A stretch of DNA of 41,184 nt from JAAXKN01 sp050258815 (lineage in GTDB: Bacteria; Bacteroidota; Ignavibacteria; Ignavibacteriales; SURF-24): contig JBLMZM010000268.1 in NCBI GenBank assembly GCA_050258815.1, positions 1-41,184 of the forward strand, in the 5' to 3' direction. Below are positions 1 to 7,427 of the stretch, piece after piece. A program made the position numbers and the translations under genes. How positions within the stretch are numbered: the stretch's first letter is position 1; every line of letters begins with the position of its first letter. The notes under the pieces are model-generated. The model did no database searches and had not been told where the DNA came from. It was given only the letters and a program-made list of their open reading frames with translations.

Positions 1-136
1 CAACAAGATATTCACCATCGAAGTATTTGTTGATAACATCAGTTACGGTACGGGTGAAGGTAAAAATAAAAAAACTGCCGAGCAGAATGCCGCACAGGAC
101 GCCCTGGTTAAAATAGGGGAGAACGTAACGAGGTAA
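1..136 (+). CDS. rnc: Ribonuclease III, C-terminal fragment (dsRNA-binding domain)
   Basis: Only the last 44 codons are in the window; the gene enters from the left and stops with TAA at 134-136. The visible peptide reads FTIEVFVDN...YGTGEGKNKKTAEQNAAQDAL, the second half of a double-stranded-RNA-binding domain: the basic GxGxxKK loop followed by the helix AEQxAAxxAL. In bacteria this domain normally forms the C terminus of RNase III, the endonuclease that processes rRNA precursors and structured mRNAs in the cytoplasm. The catalytic domain is outside the window, so another dsRBD protein is formally possible but much less likely. The gene converges on the minus-strand gene that ends at 221. 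Confidence 0.8.
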   Translation, partial: NKIFTIEVFVDNISYGTGEGKNKKTAEQNAAQDALVKIGENVTR

Positions 137-178
137 TTCCGCGCTTGCCTGTGCAAGTGTATTGTGTCTGGTGCATAA

Positions 179-213
179 TGCTGAGTTAAGAAAGCTACCA
201 TCCCAACTCAGCA
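179..213. terminator. Inverted repeat between convergent genes, probable bidirectional terminator
   Basis: A perfect 9-bp inverted repeat, TGCTGAGTT (179-187) and AACTCAGCA (205-213), encloses a 17-nt loop. It lies between the stop of the RNase III gene and the stop of the opposing gene. There is no clear T-run on either side, so the terminator role rests on the stem and the convergent position. Confidence 0.5.
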
Positions 214-220
214 CTTAAAC

Positions 221-1792
221 CTATAATAATACCATTATTTTCCCGTACAGGGTTTCACCGTTATCAATATCAATACGATAAAAATAAACTCCGTTGGGCA
301 CAATTTTACCGCGCTCATCACGGCCGTTCCAGTAATCGATCACGCCCTTTCCCGATTCATCCAAACTGCCCCTGACTGCATTCTGAATTACTGTCCTTAC
401 CAGATTCATACCGAAGTCAAATATTCTTATGCTTACACTGGCAGTGCGCTTTCCTGTACTGTATTTTATATTTACCATTTCTGCGTCCGGCGAGAAGGGA
501 TTGGGGTAAGCATAGGTTTCAGCTTCTGAAGCCAGGGACTGGCTGGCAACAAATACATTCCATTTGCCGTCCCACATCTTTCCCGTTTGAGTGAACTTTG
601 CCAGGCCGAAGGCTGATCCGATCCAGAGATCGTTCTTCTCAACTGAGGCTGCATAGAACACGTCTGTTTTTATTGAAAATCCGGAAAGCTTGTCGTCAAT
701 CATGCCGGCAATAACCCATGTATTCCCGCCGTCATCAGATCTGAATAATCCCTGGTCGGTAGCGGTTATTACGTCTTTGTCCTTAAATGCAAAACCATAG
801 GGCTTTGTTCCGTTCAATGCTGTATTCCAGCTCTCAGCTCCGTCATCAGAATAGCTAAGACCATAAAACTCTGTATTGCCTTCTGCCCTCCAGCTCCCTG
901 CAAACAGCTTTTTTGTGAGGGTATCATATGCCAGCGATGTCACATAGTTCCCGCTTATTGGTTTAACCTGGTTCTGGTGGGTGAATTTCCTCCAGCTGAT
1001 GCCGCCGTCGGTGGATTTATTTAAGCCTCCGGCGGTACCCGCATAAAGTGTAAGGCTGTCGACTGCGAGTATGGAAAACCCCATGTGGTTCAGGTACCTT
1101 TCACTTCCGAACCAGCCCGATTGGGGCTGGAGCGAAAACTTAAGCGTATCGGTTGGCTTAATGCTGTCCAGAAAATCCGGCGGCAGAAGTACCCTCTGCC
1201 AGGTTTTGCCCAAATCAGTACTCTTGCGGATTCCCGCTGACCAGGAAGCAATCCAGACCGTTCCCGGGGTAATTGCTATATCCCATGCAAGGTTCTGCTG
1301 TTCTGCAGTTACTGGTAATGCGCGCAGCCTGTTGATTCCATAAACTATTGAGGAATCCCATGAGGAGTCTGTAGGCTGGGGCACGAACCCCCATGAGTTA
1401 CCGTTATCAGTAGTAAATTTTAGTCCGCTTCCTGTAAAGATATCCTCATCATTAATGTTCTCAATATGATTTGTTGCAACCCACAGCATACCTTTAAAAT
1501 AGGCCATTGAGGTGATTTCTTCTTCTCCAAAAGGTTCCTTACCGTAATAGTTTGTCCATGAGAGGCCCCTGTCAGTGGAGCGGCTCAGACCCCTGCTGGT
1601 CCCAAGCCAAACAGTGTCGCCGACCGTAATAATATCCGTGATAGAGTTACCCAGCGGTGTTTCTGAACCATGTTTTAGTAACCGCGATCTTTTACTGACA
1701 TTATAGTCCTCAGGAAGCGATTGTGCATGCAGATTTCCCATGCATAAAAGGAGCATAATGCAGATAATATACCCTGTTTTCTTTTTGACCAT
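221..1792 (-). CDS. Secreted BNR-repeat beta-propeller protein with T9SS sorting domain
   Basis: The protein has 523 residues when started at the ATG at 1792-1790. The open frame continues upstream to 2017, but this start gives a clean signal peptide (MVKKKTGYIICIMLLLCMGNLHAQ) and the 75 residues before it look unlike a protein N terminus. The body carries several BNR/Asp-box-like blades, e.g. 'GLSRSTDRGLSWTNYYG', 'GIRKSTDLGKTWQRV', 'GLNKSTDGGISWRKF' and 'GLFRSDDGGNTWVIA', as in sialidase- and Vps10-like propellers. The last 95 or so residues begin YAYPNPFSPD and end NGVYFYRIDI...GKIMVLL, a FlgD-like/T9SS type A C-terminal domain, so surface attachment or secretion is expected. Such propellers bind ligands as often as they cleave them, and no catalytic residues can be assigned. 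Confidence 0.8.
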   Translation of the reverse strand: MVKKKTGYIICIMLLLCMGNLHAQSLPEDYNVSKRSRLLKHGSETPLGNSITDIITVGDTVWLGTSRGLSRSTDRGLSWTNYYGKEPFGEEEITSMAYFKGMLWVATNHIENINDEDIFTGSGLKFTTDNGNSWGFVPQPTDSSWDSSIVYGINRLRALPVTAEQQNLAWDIAITPGTVWIASWSAGIRKSTDLGKTWQRVLLPPDFLDSIKPTDTLKFSLQPQSGWFGSERYLNHMGFSILAVDSLTLYAGTAGGLNKSTDGGISWRKFTHQNQVKPISGNYVTSLAYDTLTKKLFAGSWRAEGNTEFYGLSYSDDGAESWNTALNGTKPYGFAFKDKDVITATDQGLFRSDDGGNTWVIAGMIDDKLSGFSIKTDVFYAASVEKNDLWIGSAFGLAKFTQTGKMWDGKWNVFVASQSLASEAETYAYPNPFSPDAEMVNIKYSTGKRTASVSIRIFDFGMNLVRTVIQNAVRGSLDESGKGVIDYWNGRDERGKIVPNGVYFYRIDIDNGETLYGKIMVLL

Positions 1793-2083
1793 TTTTGTGA
1801 AGAATGGATAATTACTAAAAGCCCCGGCAGCATTAAACAATCTGGTAAATAAAGGTAGGAAATTAATATCAGAGCATTTCAGCAAAAGAATTACCATTGG
1901 AGACTCCATTTGTATTGTTTTCAAATGTAAACAGAGTAGAAATGTCTCTATAGGTCTCCTTATAAATAGTTTAAGTTTAAATATTCCGAAGCTAAGAATA
2001 TTTAAAATAAGATGCAATACGGGATGAAATTTAACAAAAAGTTTGTAACATATAGTTTATAACTGCTGAGGGTACAAGAATAA

Positions 2084-3394
2084 TCACTTTTCTGAATCGT
2101 ATATAAGTGGCATTATTTCATCTATATCAACCCGTGCCTGTTTATCATCCAGTTCAATAACAATAAGGAAAGCTTCTTTGTTATAGCTGGTAATAAATGA
2201 ATCAATTAGTTTTTGCTGGTCGCTTAATATGAGTTTCCCATTTTCAGGCGAATAAATTTCTTTTGAAGTTATGCACCCCAGAGATGGAGTATTGGGATAA
2301 AAAGGATAGCTTTTATAAAACTCGGGATCAATTGTGGTTCCATGCATTACAATTTCGCTTCGTCCTGCCATTCCGGCATAGTATGTCTGGTATGCAGGGA
2401 AGAAATCTTGCCAGGATTCCGGCAGCAACTTTGCATACAGGCTTTTGCTCCAGGGGACGTTGACAAGACTCGTATCTTTGAAGAATACGCCGGGATCTGC
2501 TTCAAAAGGAAGCGCAGTTAAAATAAAAGGAGTACTTCCAATAAATCTGTTGTCAGATGTATCTATTTTAATGACTGTGTAAATACCTGCAGGGGTGTTT
2601 CCATTTGTTAGATATCCTGGCAGATTGGAAAGTGCACGAGCAAGCTGATGGATGTAAAATATATTCCCTGTGCTATCTTTTTGAAATCTGCCATCAGGAC
2701 CCATTATAACCGTAAGCCCTTCATAGTTTCGGTCCTTTCTCTGGAAGCTAAAAATTACTGTTCTCCCTTTCCAGTAGCTATGATTAAGCAAATCCCTGAC
2801 AGGGGGAAGTGCAGTTTCTTTTCCGTTAAGCCGTTGATTTAGCATGAGCAAAATGGGATCTTTCTGCCAGAAAGGGAATTTTTTCATCATGAGTTTTAAC
2901 AAATCCTCTTTTGACTGTTCTTTATTGGGGGCCGATCTGAAAATATATTCTGCTCCCAATGCAAAGTGTTTCGGGATAGTAGTGGTTTGCAGCAGTTCAT
3001 CCAGTTCTTTTTCAAAACCTGATGGATAGAGTGTATATACTGCTTCAAGGCTGGCCCTGTTAAACTCATTGCTTCTCAGGGAATATTGTCTGAGTGCTTC
3101 CTTAAGAGATTTAATTACAAGCGTATCTCTAAAATATGACAATTCACAAGCCCAGTATGCACCTTTCCATTTTTCCTCAGTAGAGTCTGTCAGAGGAAGT
3201 TCAAGATTCTTTTTGATAATATTTTCCCTGAGATGCTTTCTGAATGCTTCTCTTTCTATTGAAATAGTATTTGGGTCAATCCTTGCGGGTTTATAAGAAC
3301 TACTCTGCGGGTGCAACAAGGTAAATGGAATTAATCCCAGAGCAAGGGAGCCAGATAAAAGAAGGTTTTTCCATTTTATTATTGATATGGCCAA
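2084..3394 (-). CDS. Secreted L,D-transpeptidase-like (YkuD-fold) protein
   Basis: The protein has 436 residues with an N-terminal hydrophobic signal segment (about residues 8-30). Residues 30-200 are mostly helical and unrecognised. Residues 210-385 resemble an L,D-transpeptidase domain: VIMGPDGRF, then TPAGIYTVIKI (267-277), then MHGT with His351, and SLGCITS with Cys374. The family motif is H-x(about 15-20)-[ST]xGC[IV]R; here Thr replaces the usual Arg after Cys-Ile. Known family members crosslink peptidoglycan or attach proteins to it in the periplasm through the Cys. The start is TTG at 3394-3392, chosen because an AAAGGAG ribosome-binding site lies just upstream and no in-frame ATG precedes the signal peptide. 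It is the last gene of a probable operon with the acetyltransferase and mutase, starting 12 bp after the acetyltransferase stop. Confidence 0.6.
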   Translation of the reverse strand: MAISIIKWKNLLLSGSLALGLIPFTLLHPQSSSYKPARIDPNTISIEREAFRKHLRENIIKKNLELPLTDSTEEKWKGAYWACELSYFRDTLVIKSLKEALRQYSLRSNEFNRASLEAVYTLYPSGFEKELDELLQTTTIPKHFALGAEYIFRSAPNKEQSKEDLLKLMMKKFPFWQKDPILLMLNQRLNGKETALPPVRDLLNHSYWKGRTVIFSFQRKDRNYEGLTVIMGPDGRFQKDSTGNIFYIHQLARALSNLPGYLTNGNTPAGIYTVIKIDTSDNRFIGSTPFILTALPFEADPGVFFKDTSLVNVPWSKSLYAKLLPESWQDFFPAYQTYYAGMAGRSEIVMHGTTIDPEFYKSYPFYPNTPSLGCITSKEIYSPENGKLILSDQQKLIDSFITSYNKEAFLIVIELDDKQARVDIDEIMPLIYDSEK

Positions 3395-3401
3395 TGAAAT
3401 A

Positions 3402-3408
3402 CTCCTTT
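3402..3408 (-). promoter_or_regulatory. Strong ribosome-binding site fixing a TTG start
   Basis: Read on the minus strand this is AAAGGAG, seven bases before the TTG at 3394-3392. It overlaps the stop codon of the upstream acetyltransferase gene, suggesting translational coupling. Most genes in the window have no such clear Shine-Dalgarno sequence, which makes this one informative. Confidence 0.6.
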
Positions 3409-4213
3409 AACGATTTGGGATCAGATTATTTTTCAAATATACGTGTCTTTCATCGCAGGAGCGGCACGTACCTTGTTCGCATAGTAAGCCTTTTGGCTCT
3501 GACTCAAGAAAATCCCTGCCGCAGAGGACAAGATGCTTTATTGGAATGAGATAACTTTCTAATCCATTTTTAATAAACTTTTTGATAATATCTTGTTTCA
3601 GCAAGTAATCTTCAAATCTTGTAAATGCCTTACTGCATCCCGGCACCTCAACCAATGCCTGTTCTTCTTTTGCAGAGACTCCGATTGGGAGCACGTTCAG
3701 GTAATTCCAGGGGGAGACATTCAGATAATGCAATCCTAACGCAGTCTCAATATAATGACCCAGCGTCAAAGCGCTGAAGTTCACTCCGATCATTAATACG
3801 TAACTATCATCAACACTGGCAATCCATTCAATGACACTGCCTTTGCCCAAAGGACTGGCGGGTGAATTTGTATAGTTTATCAGGCATGCTGCCTTTCCCC
3901 ATAGAGAGAAAGAATGTGTGGGGGAGGACGTTCTGGTTACTCCGGAGGATTTTCTGAAAGTCTCGGACAGGATACCAACATTTGAAGGAGAGGTATCCCT
4001 GTCGAAAACTCCAAATTCACCTGTAGCTTTCTTAAAGCAATAAGTAAAAGCAGGAAATATAATTGAACCCGTCGGAGTAATTATCTCTTTAAGTATATCA
4101 ATGACCTCTATAGGAGTAATTCCAGGGAAAGCTTCCTTAATCCTGCTGAACGAGGTGTGAACAAGTATCTGCTGTCCCGGTTTTAACCCTGATTCAAGGA
4201 GATAATTTTTCAT
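3407..4213 (-). CDS. AAC(3)-family (YokD-like) N-acetyltransferase
   Basis: A 268-residue cytoplasmic protein with no signal peptide. It matches the Antibiotic_NAT/AAC(3) family: residues 10-60 hold GLKPGQQILVHTSFS and GSIIFPAFTY, followed by the family block TRTSSPTHSFSLWGKAA and the region LMIGVNFSALTLGHYIE. Family members transfer acetyl from acetyl-CoA to an amino group. True aminoglycoside resistance enzymes belong here, but many chromosomal members sit in polysaccharide or sugar loci and act on other amines. Here the gene lies 39 bp downstream of a phosphohexomutase, so a sugar substrate is more plausible than antibiotic resistance; that is inference. The C-terminal tail is unusual, with Cys245, Cys250, Cys253 and His257 in a C-x4-C-x2-C-x3-H arrangement that could bind a metal. 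Confidence 0.75.
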   Translation of the reverse strand: MKNYLLESGLKPGQQILVHTSFSRIKEAFPGITPIEVIDILKEIITPTGSIIFPAFTYCFKKATGEFGVFDRDTSPSNVGILSETFRKSSGVTRTSSPTHSFSLWGKAACLINYTNSPASPLGKGSVIEWIASVDDSYVLMIGVNFSALTLGHYIETALGLHYLNVSPWNYLNVLPIGVSAKEEQALVEVPGCSKAFTRFEDYLLKQDIIKKFIKNGLESYLIPIKHLVLCGRDFLESEPKGLLCEQGTCRSCDERHVYLKNNLIPNR

Positions 4214-4252
4214 TTGGTGTTAACTTCCTGATTACTTGCCTAACATTTCAGG

Positions 4253-5698
4253 TTAATTTCTTAACAGCAGGCCGATGCCTTCTTTCAGCAGCTGTTGTAC
4301 CTCATTGGAACTGTTCCCCTCGGCATAAACTCTTACCAGAGGTTCTGTTTCTGATGAGCGCAGAAGAAGCCACCTGGAATTACCCTGAAGGGTAAATTTC
4401 AGGCCATTTACAATTCCTCTGCTTGAATAAAATTCCCGGATGCCTGTGACAGCGAGATCAAGTAATTGTATTGGTGGATCAGAAAAAAGTCTTGGCAATA
4501 TTTCAACCCTGTCATTATCCGTATATGTGTAGTCGATCCTGTCATAGAAGATATCCCCGAATTCCTGTTTTTTCCTGGCGAAATATTCGCTCAGTGAGTT
4601 GCACCCGGACTTTGCAATCATTTCAGCTATTATTAAAGCCGAGAGGATTCCATCCCGTTCAGGGATATGATCTTTGTAACCAAAGCCACCGCTTTCCTCA
4701 CATCCCACGGCAACCTCCTTCGAAGTCATTTCCTCACAGATATACTTAAATCCTACCTGTACGTCGATAACTTTTCTTTCATCTGTGGCAAACAAAAGGA
4801 CCTTATCCGTAACCGAAGATGTTTTTACGAGATGTCCCTTAATATTCTTCTGATTGACAAAATAATCGTTCAGCAGCAAAATCGTATATTGAGCGCTCAG
4901 CCACTCTCCATTTTCAAGCATTATTCCGCACCGGTCCGCATCCCCGTCTGTTGCAGCTCCAAAGGAAAAACCTGGAAAATCCTTAAGATATTTTTTGGCC
5001 GCAGCCAGGTTCTTTTCAATTGGTTCCGGATTTCTTCCGAGGAACTCAGGGTGAGCTTCACCAAATATGGTTGTCGCCTTGCATCCATACCTTTTAAGGA
5101 TATTCTCAAGGCACTTTTGTCCTGCTCCTCCCATTGAATCTACAAGAATATTTATGCCTGCATTTTTTATTTCCTGAAAATCAATATAGCCGGAAAGCTG
5201 TCTGAAATAGACTTCCATGAAATCAACTGTTCTGATGTTGAATTCATTTTTGCGGACACTGTTCTTCCCCAGTAGTTTTTCTACTTTTATAGTTTCTTCA
5301 GTTACAAAAGGTCCCCCATATGCTGCTTTAAATTTTATGCCGTTATATTTGGGAGGATTATGGCTGGCCGTGATCATGACACCCGCATCAAGTTTTTTTG
5401 CCTTAACAAAAAATGAGAGAGCTGGTGTTGGCACCACTTTATCAGATAAAAACGCTGTAATACCGTTCCCTGAAAGGACTTCTGCAAAAATTGCTGCAAA
5501 CTCATCTGAAAATTTTCTTCCGTCGAATCCAATAGCGACTTTTGAATCAAATATGCCAGATGCTTCTTGGCCGTTTTTATATTCATTTTTAAGGTAATCT
5601 GCAAATGCCTGGGCAACTAGTGCAACAGACTGGTGATTAATTTCTTCGTCTAGAAGGCCCCGCCAGCCGTCGGTTCCAAAAATTATTTTGTTTTCCAT
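4253..5698 (-). CDS. Phosphoglucomutase/phosphomannomutase (alpha-D-phosphohexomutase)
   Basis: The protein has 481 residues when started at the ATG at 5698-5696; the longer open frame to 5752 adds 18 residues with no family similarity. It interconverts hexose-1-phosphate and hexose-6-phosphate in the cytoplasm. All four family landmarks are present: FGTDGWRG at the N terminus, the phosphoserine loop TASHNPPKYNGIK (Ser112), the metal loop DGDADR (Asp251/253/255), the sugar loop GCEESGGFG (about 332-340) and a phosphate-binding loop RSSETEP near residue 447. The last is RxSGTEP in most relatives, so Glu replaces Gly. Sequence does not settle glucose, mannose or N-acetylglucosamine as substrate. 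It is the first gene of the leftward operon and is divergent from the NanE/GH94 operon, whose phosphorylase would make a sugar-1-phosphate for it. Confidence 0.9.
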   Translation of the reverse strand: MENKIIFGTDGWRGLLDEEINHQSVALVAQAFADYLKNEYKNGQEASGIFDSKVAIGFDGRKFSDEFAAIFAEVLSGNGITAFLSDKVVPTPALSFFVKAKKLDAGVMITASHNPPKYNGIKFKAAYGGPFVTEETIKVEKLLGKNSVRKNEFNIRTVDFMEVYFRQLSGYIDFQEIKNAGINILVDSMGGAGQKCLENILKRYGCKATTIFGEAHPEFLGRNPEPIEKNLAAAKKYLKDFPGFSFGAATDGDADRCGIMLENGEWLSAQYTILLLNDYFVNQKNIKGHLVKTSSVTDKVLLFATDERKVIDVQVGFKYICEEMTSKEVAVGCEESGGFGYKDHIPERDGILSALIIAEMIAKSGCNSLSEYFARKKQEFGDIFYDRIDYTYTDNDRVEILPRLFSDPPIQLLDLAVTGIREFYSSRGIVNGLKFTLQGNSRWLLLRSSETEPLVRVYAEGNSSNEVQQLLKEGIGLLLRN

Positions 5699-5731
5699 AT
5701 AATAGTTATCTGAACGTAAAGTAAATAGGCA

Positions 5732-5749
5732 GTGGGAAATACTTCCCAC
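5732..5749. promoter_or_regulatory. Candidate operator palindrome in a divergent intergenic region
   Basis: The 18-bp sequence GTGGGAAATACTTCCCAC is an inverted repeat with 7-bp perfect arms and one mismatched pair near the centre. It lies 34 bp upstream of the mutase start, in the 184-bp gap between the two divergent operons. Size and symmetry fit a dimeric repressor site, but a 5' UTR hairpin is equally possible. No regulator gene is adjacent. Confidence 0.3.
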
Positions 5750-5882
5750 CACCGGTAAAGAAAATATGACTTCTTATCAATAATATTCCAAAAGAAAAAT
5801 TAGAGACGGCAAAAATTTAGGTTTTAAGGAGTTACCTAACAACTACATCATAGTGTAGGTTTTTTTTCATTTATGTTTAATT

Positions 5883-7388
5883 ATGTTAGCACCCAAAAAG
5901 AACCAAAACATAATGCAGTTAATACAAACCTTACTTCTAATTTCAGTTTTCGTGACAATGTCACTATTGATGTTTATGCGAAAAATGCCGGCATTGATCA
6001 CTCTTCCGGTTATGGCAATCTTAATTGCTCTTATCGGTGGAATAATGCCGGGGGACATTATTGAATATGTCATTGGTCAGGGTTCCCTGAAACTTTACAA
6101 TGCCTATACAATTGCCATGATGGGGAGCATGTTGAGCATTGTCCTGCAGAAAACTGGTGTAGCAGAGAGCATGATAAAAAAGGGAGCTGAGTTATCAGGA
6201 GACAACCCATGGATTATTGCCGTAATTACTTTGCTGCTGATAATATTTCTGTTCTCAATTTTGGGCGGGCTGGGTGCAATAATAATGGTTGCAACAATAG
6301 TGCTTCCAATTATGTCTTCAGTCGGAATAGGTTCTGTCACGGCAGTGGGAATATTCCTGTTCGGGCTTAGTATAGGAGGAATAATTAATGTTGGCAACTG
6401 GGCTGTTTATATCAGCGTAATGGGATTGCAGTCTGATGAAATCAAACGATTTGCCATGATTATATTCTGTATTTCAATACTTGTTGCTCTTATTTATATC
6501 ACCGTTCAGCTCTACAGGGATGGTCAAAATATTAATGTGAAAAAGATCTCGCTTGCAAGCCTTTCGTGTGCTTTGGTTGTTACAGCAATAGCTATTATAT
6601 ATAATTATTTTCTGACGCCCTATGGAAAAGAGATGGTATCGCAGGTGTTAAGTGTTACTGCTTTGACGCTCAAATGGATAATTGCCGTTGCTATTGCATT
6701 ATTATTTTTTACAGTCGCTATCAGATTAATGCTGAAGAAAAATGAACACTTTCAGGATGTGCATTGGACTGCATACTTTTCACCGGTAATTCCATTATTT
6801 CTTATCCTTTTATTTAATCTGAACTTTATTGCCTCTTTCATTGTGGGTATACTGTATGCTTTCATGTCAACTTACAAAAAGGGAAGGCTGAACCTCCTGA
6901 TCAGATGCATATTTGAAGGAGGTGCCGTAGTAATGCCCGCAATAGTTCTGATGTTCGGCATCGGTATGCTGCTGGTAGCTATTATAGGTCCCGGAGTTGA
7001 ACTTAAAGCCTACCCAAACGGCTGGCCTGTTCTGAACCTGTTAAAGCCACTTCTGTTAAATATAGTTCCTCATAGCGGTGTATCGTACATAATTATTTTT
7101 ACCCTTTGTGCTCCGCTGGCTTTGTACAGGGGCCCGCTGAATGTATGGGGAATGGGATATGGTCTTGCAGCAGTCTTTTTAGCTAGCGGGCTTAACCCGG
7201 GTGCAATAATGGGCATCCTGCTGGCAGTAGGTCAGATCCAGGGAATCAGCGATCCTACTAATACTCATAACGTATGGCTTGCAAATGAGATGCAGACAGA
7301 TGTACAGAAATTATTAATAAACACAATTCCATATACCTGGGCAATTGCTTTCCTGGGTTTGGTTTGTGCCTCACTTATTTACTTATAA
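5883..7388 (+). CDS. Ion-transporter-superfamily permease (CitMHS/GntP-like)
   Basis: A 501-residue, very hydrophobic inner-membrane protein with roughly twelve membrane segments. Motifs typical of the superfamily include the Gly-rich hairpin FSILGGLGAIIMVATIVLPIM (about 120-140), FGLSIGGIINVGNW (about 160-175), and near the C terminus GQIQGISDPTNTHNVW. Family members move organic acids or other small anionic solutes with a cation. The start is uncertain: ATG at 5883 or, more compactly, ATG at 5913 (MQLIQTLLLISVF); neither has a clear ribosome-binding site. It is the first gene of the central operon, 39 bp before the HyuA-like gene, and probably imports that pathway's substrate. No substrate can be read from the sequence. 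Confidence 0.65.
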   Translation: MLAPKKNQNIMQLIQTLLLISVFVTMSLLMFMRKMPALITLPVMAILIALIGGIMPGDIIEYVIGQGSLKLYNAYTIAMMGSMLSIVLQKTGVAESMIKKGAELSGDNPWIIAVITLLLIIFLFSILGGLGAIIMVATIVLPIMSSVGIGSVTAVGIFLFGLSIGGIINVGNWAVYISVMGLQSDEIKRFAMIIFCISILVALIYITVQLYRDGQNINVKKISLASLSCALVVTAIAIIYNYFLTPYGKEMVSQVLSVTALTLKWIIAVAIALLFFTVAIRLMLKKNEHFQDVHWTAYFSPVIPLFLILLFNLNFIASFIVGILYAFMSTYKKGRLNLLIRCIFEGGAVVMPAIVLMFGIGMLLVAIIGPGVELKAYPNGWPVLNLLKPLLLNIVPHSGVSYIIIFTLCAPLALYRGPLNVWGMGYGLAAVFLASGLNPGAIMGILLAVGQIQGISDPTNTHNVWLANEMQTDVQKLLINTIPYTWAIAFLGLVCASLIYL

Positions 7389-7427
7389 CTATAAAGAAAT
7401 TTCCAGGCGGAATGATCCAGAAGAACA

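Noticed and set aside
1922..1929. TACATTTG on the minus strand, resembling a Bacteroidota -7 promoter element for the BNR-repeat gene
   Set aside because: No TTTG element is found at the expected distance upstream, and a single 8-base match in AT-rich DNA is likely by chance.
3407..4213. An aminoglycoside-resistance gene
   Set aside because: Family membership alone does not show resistance. The gene sits in an apparent cell-envelope/sugar operon with no mobile element nearby.
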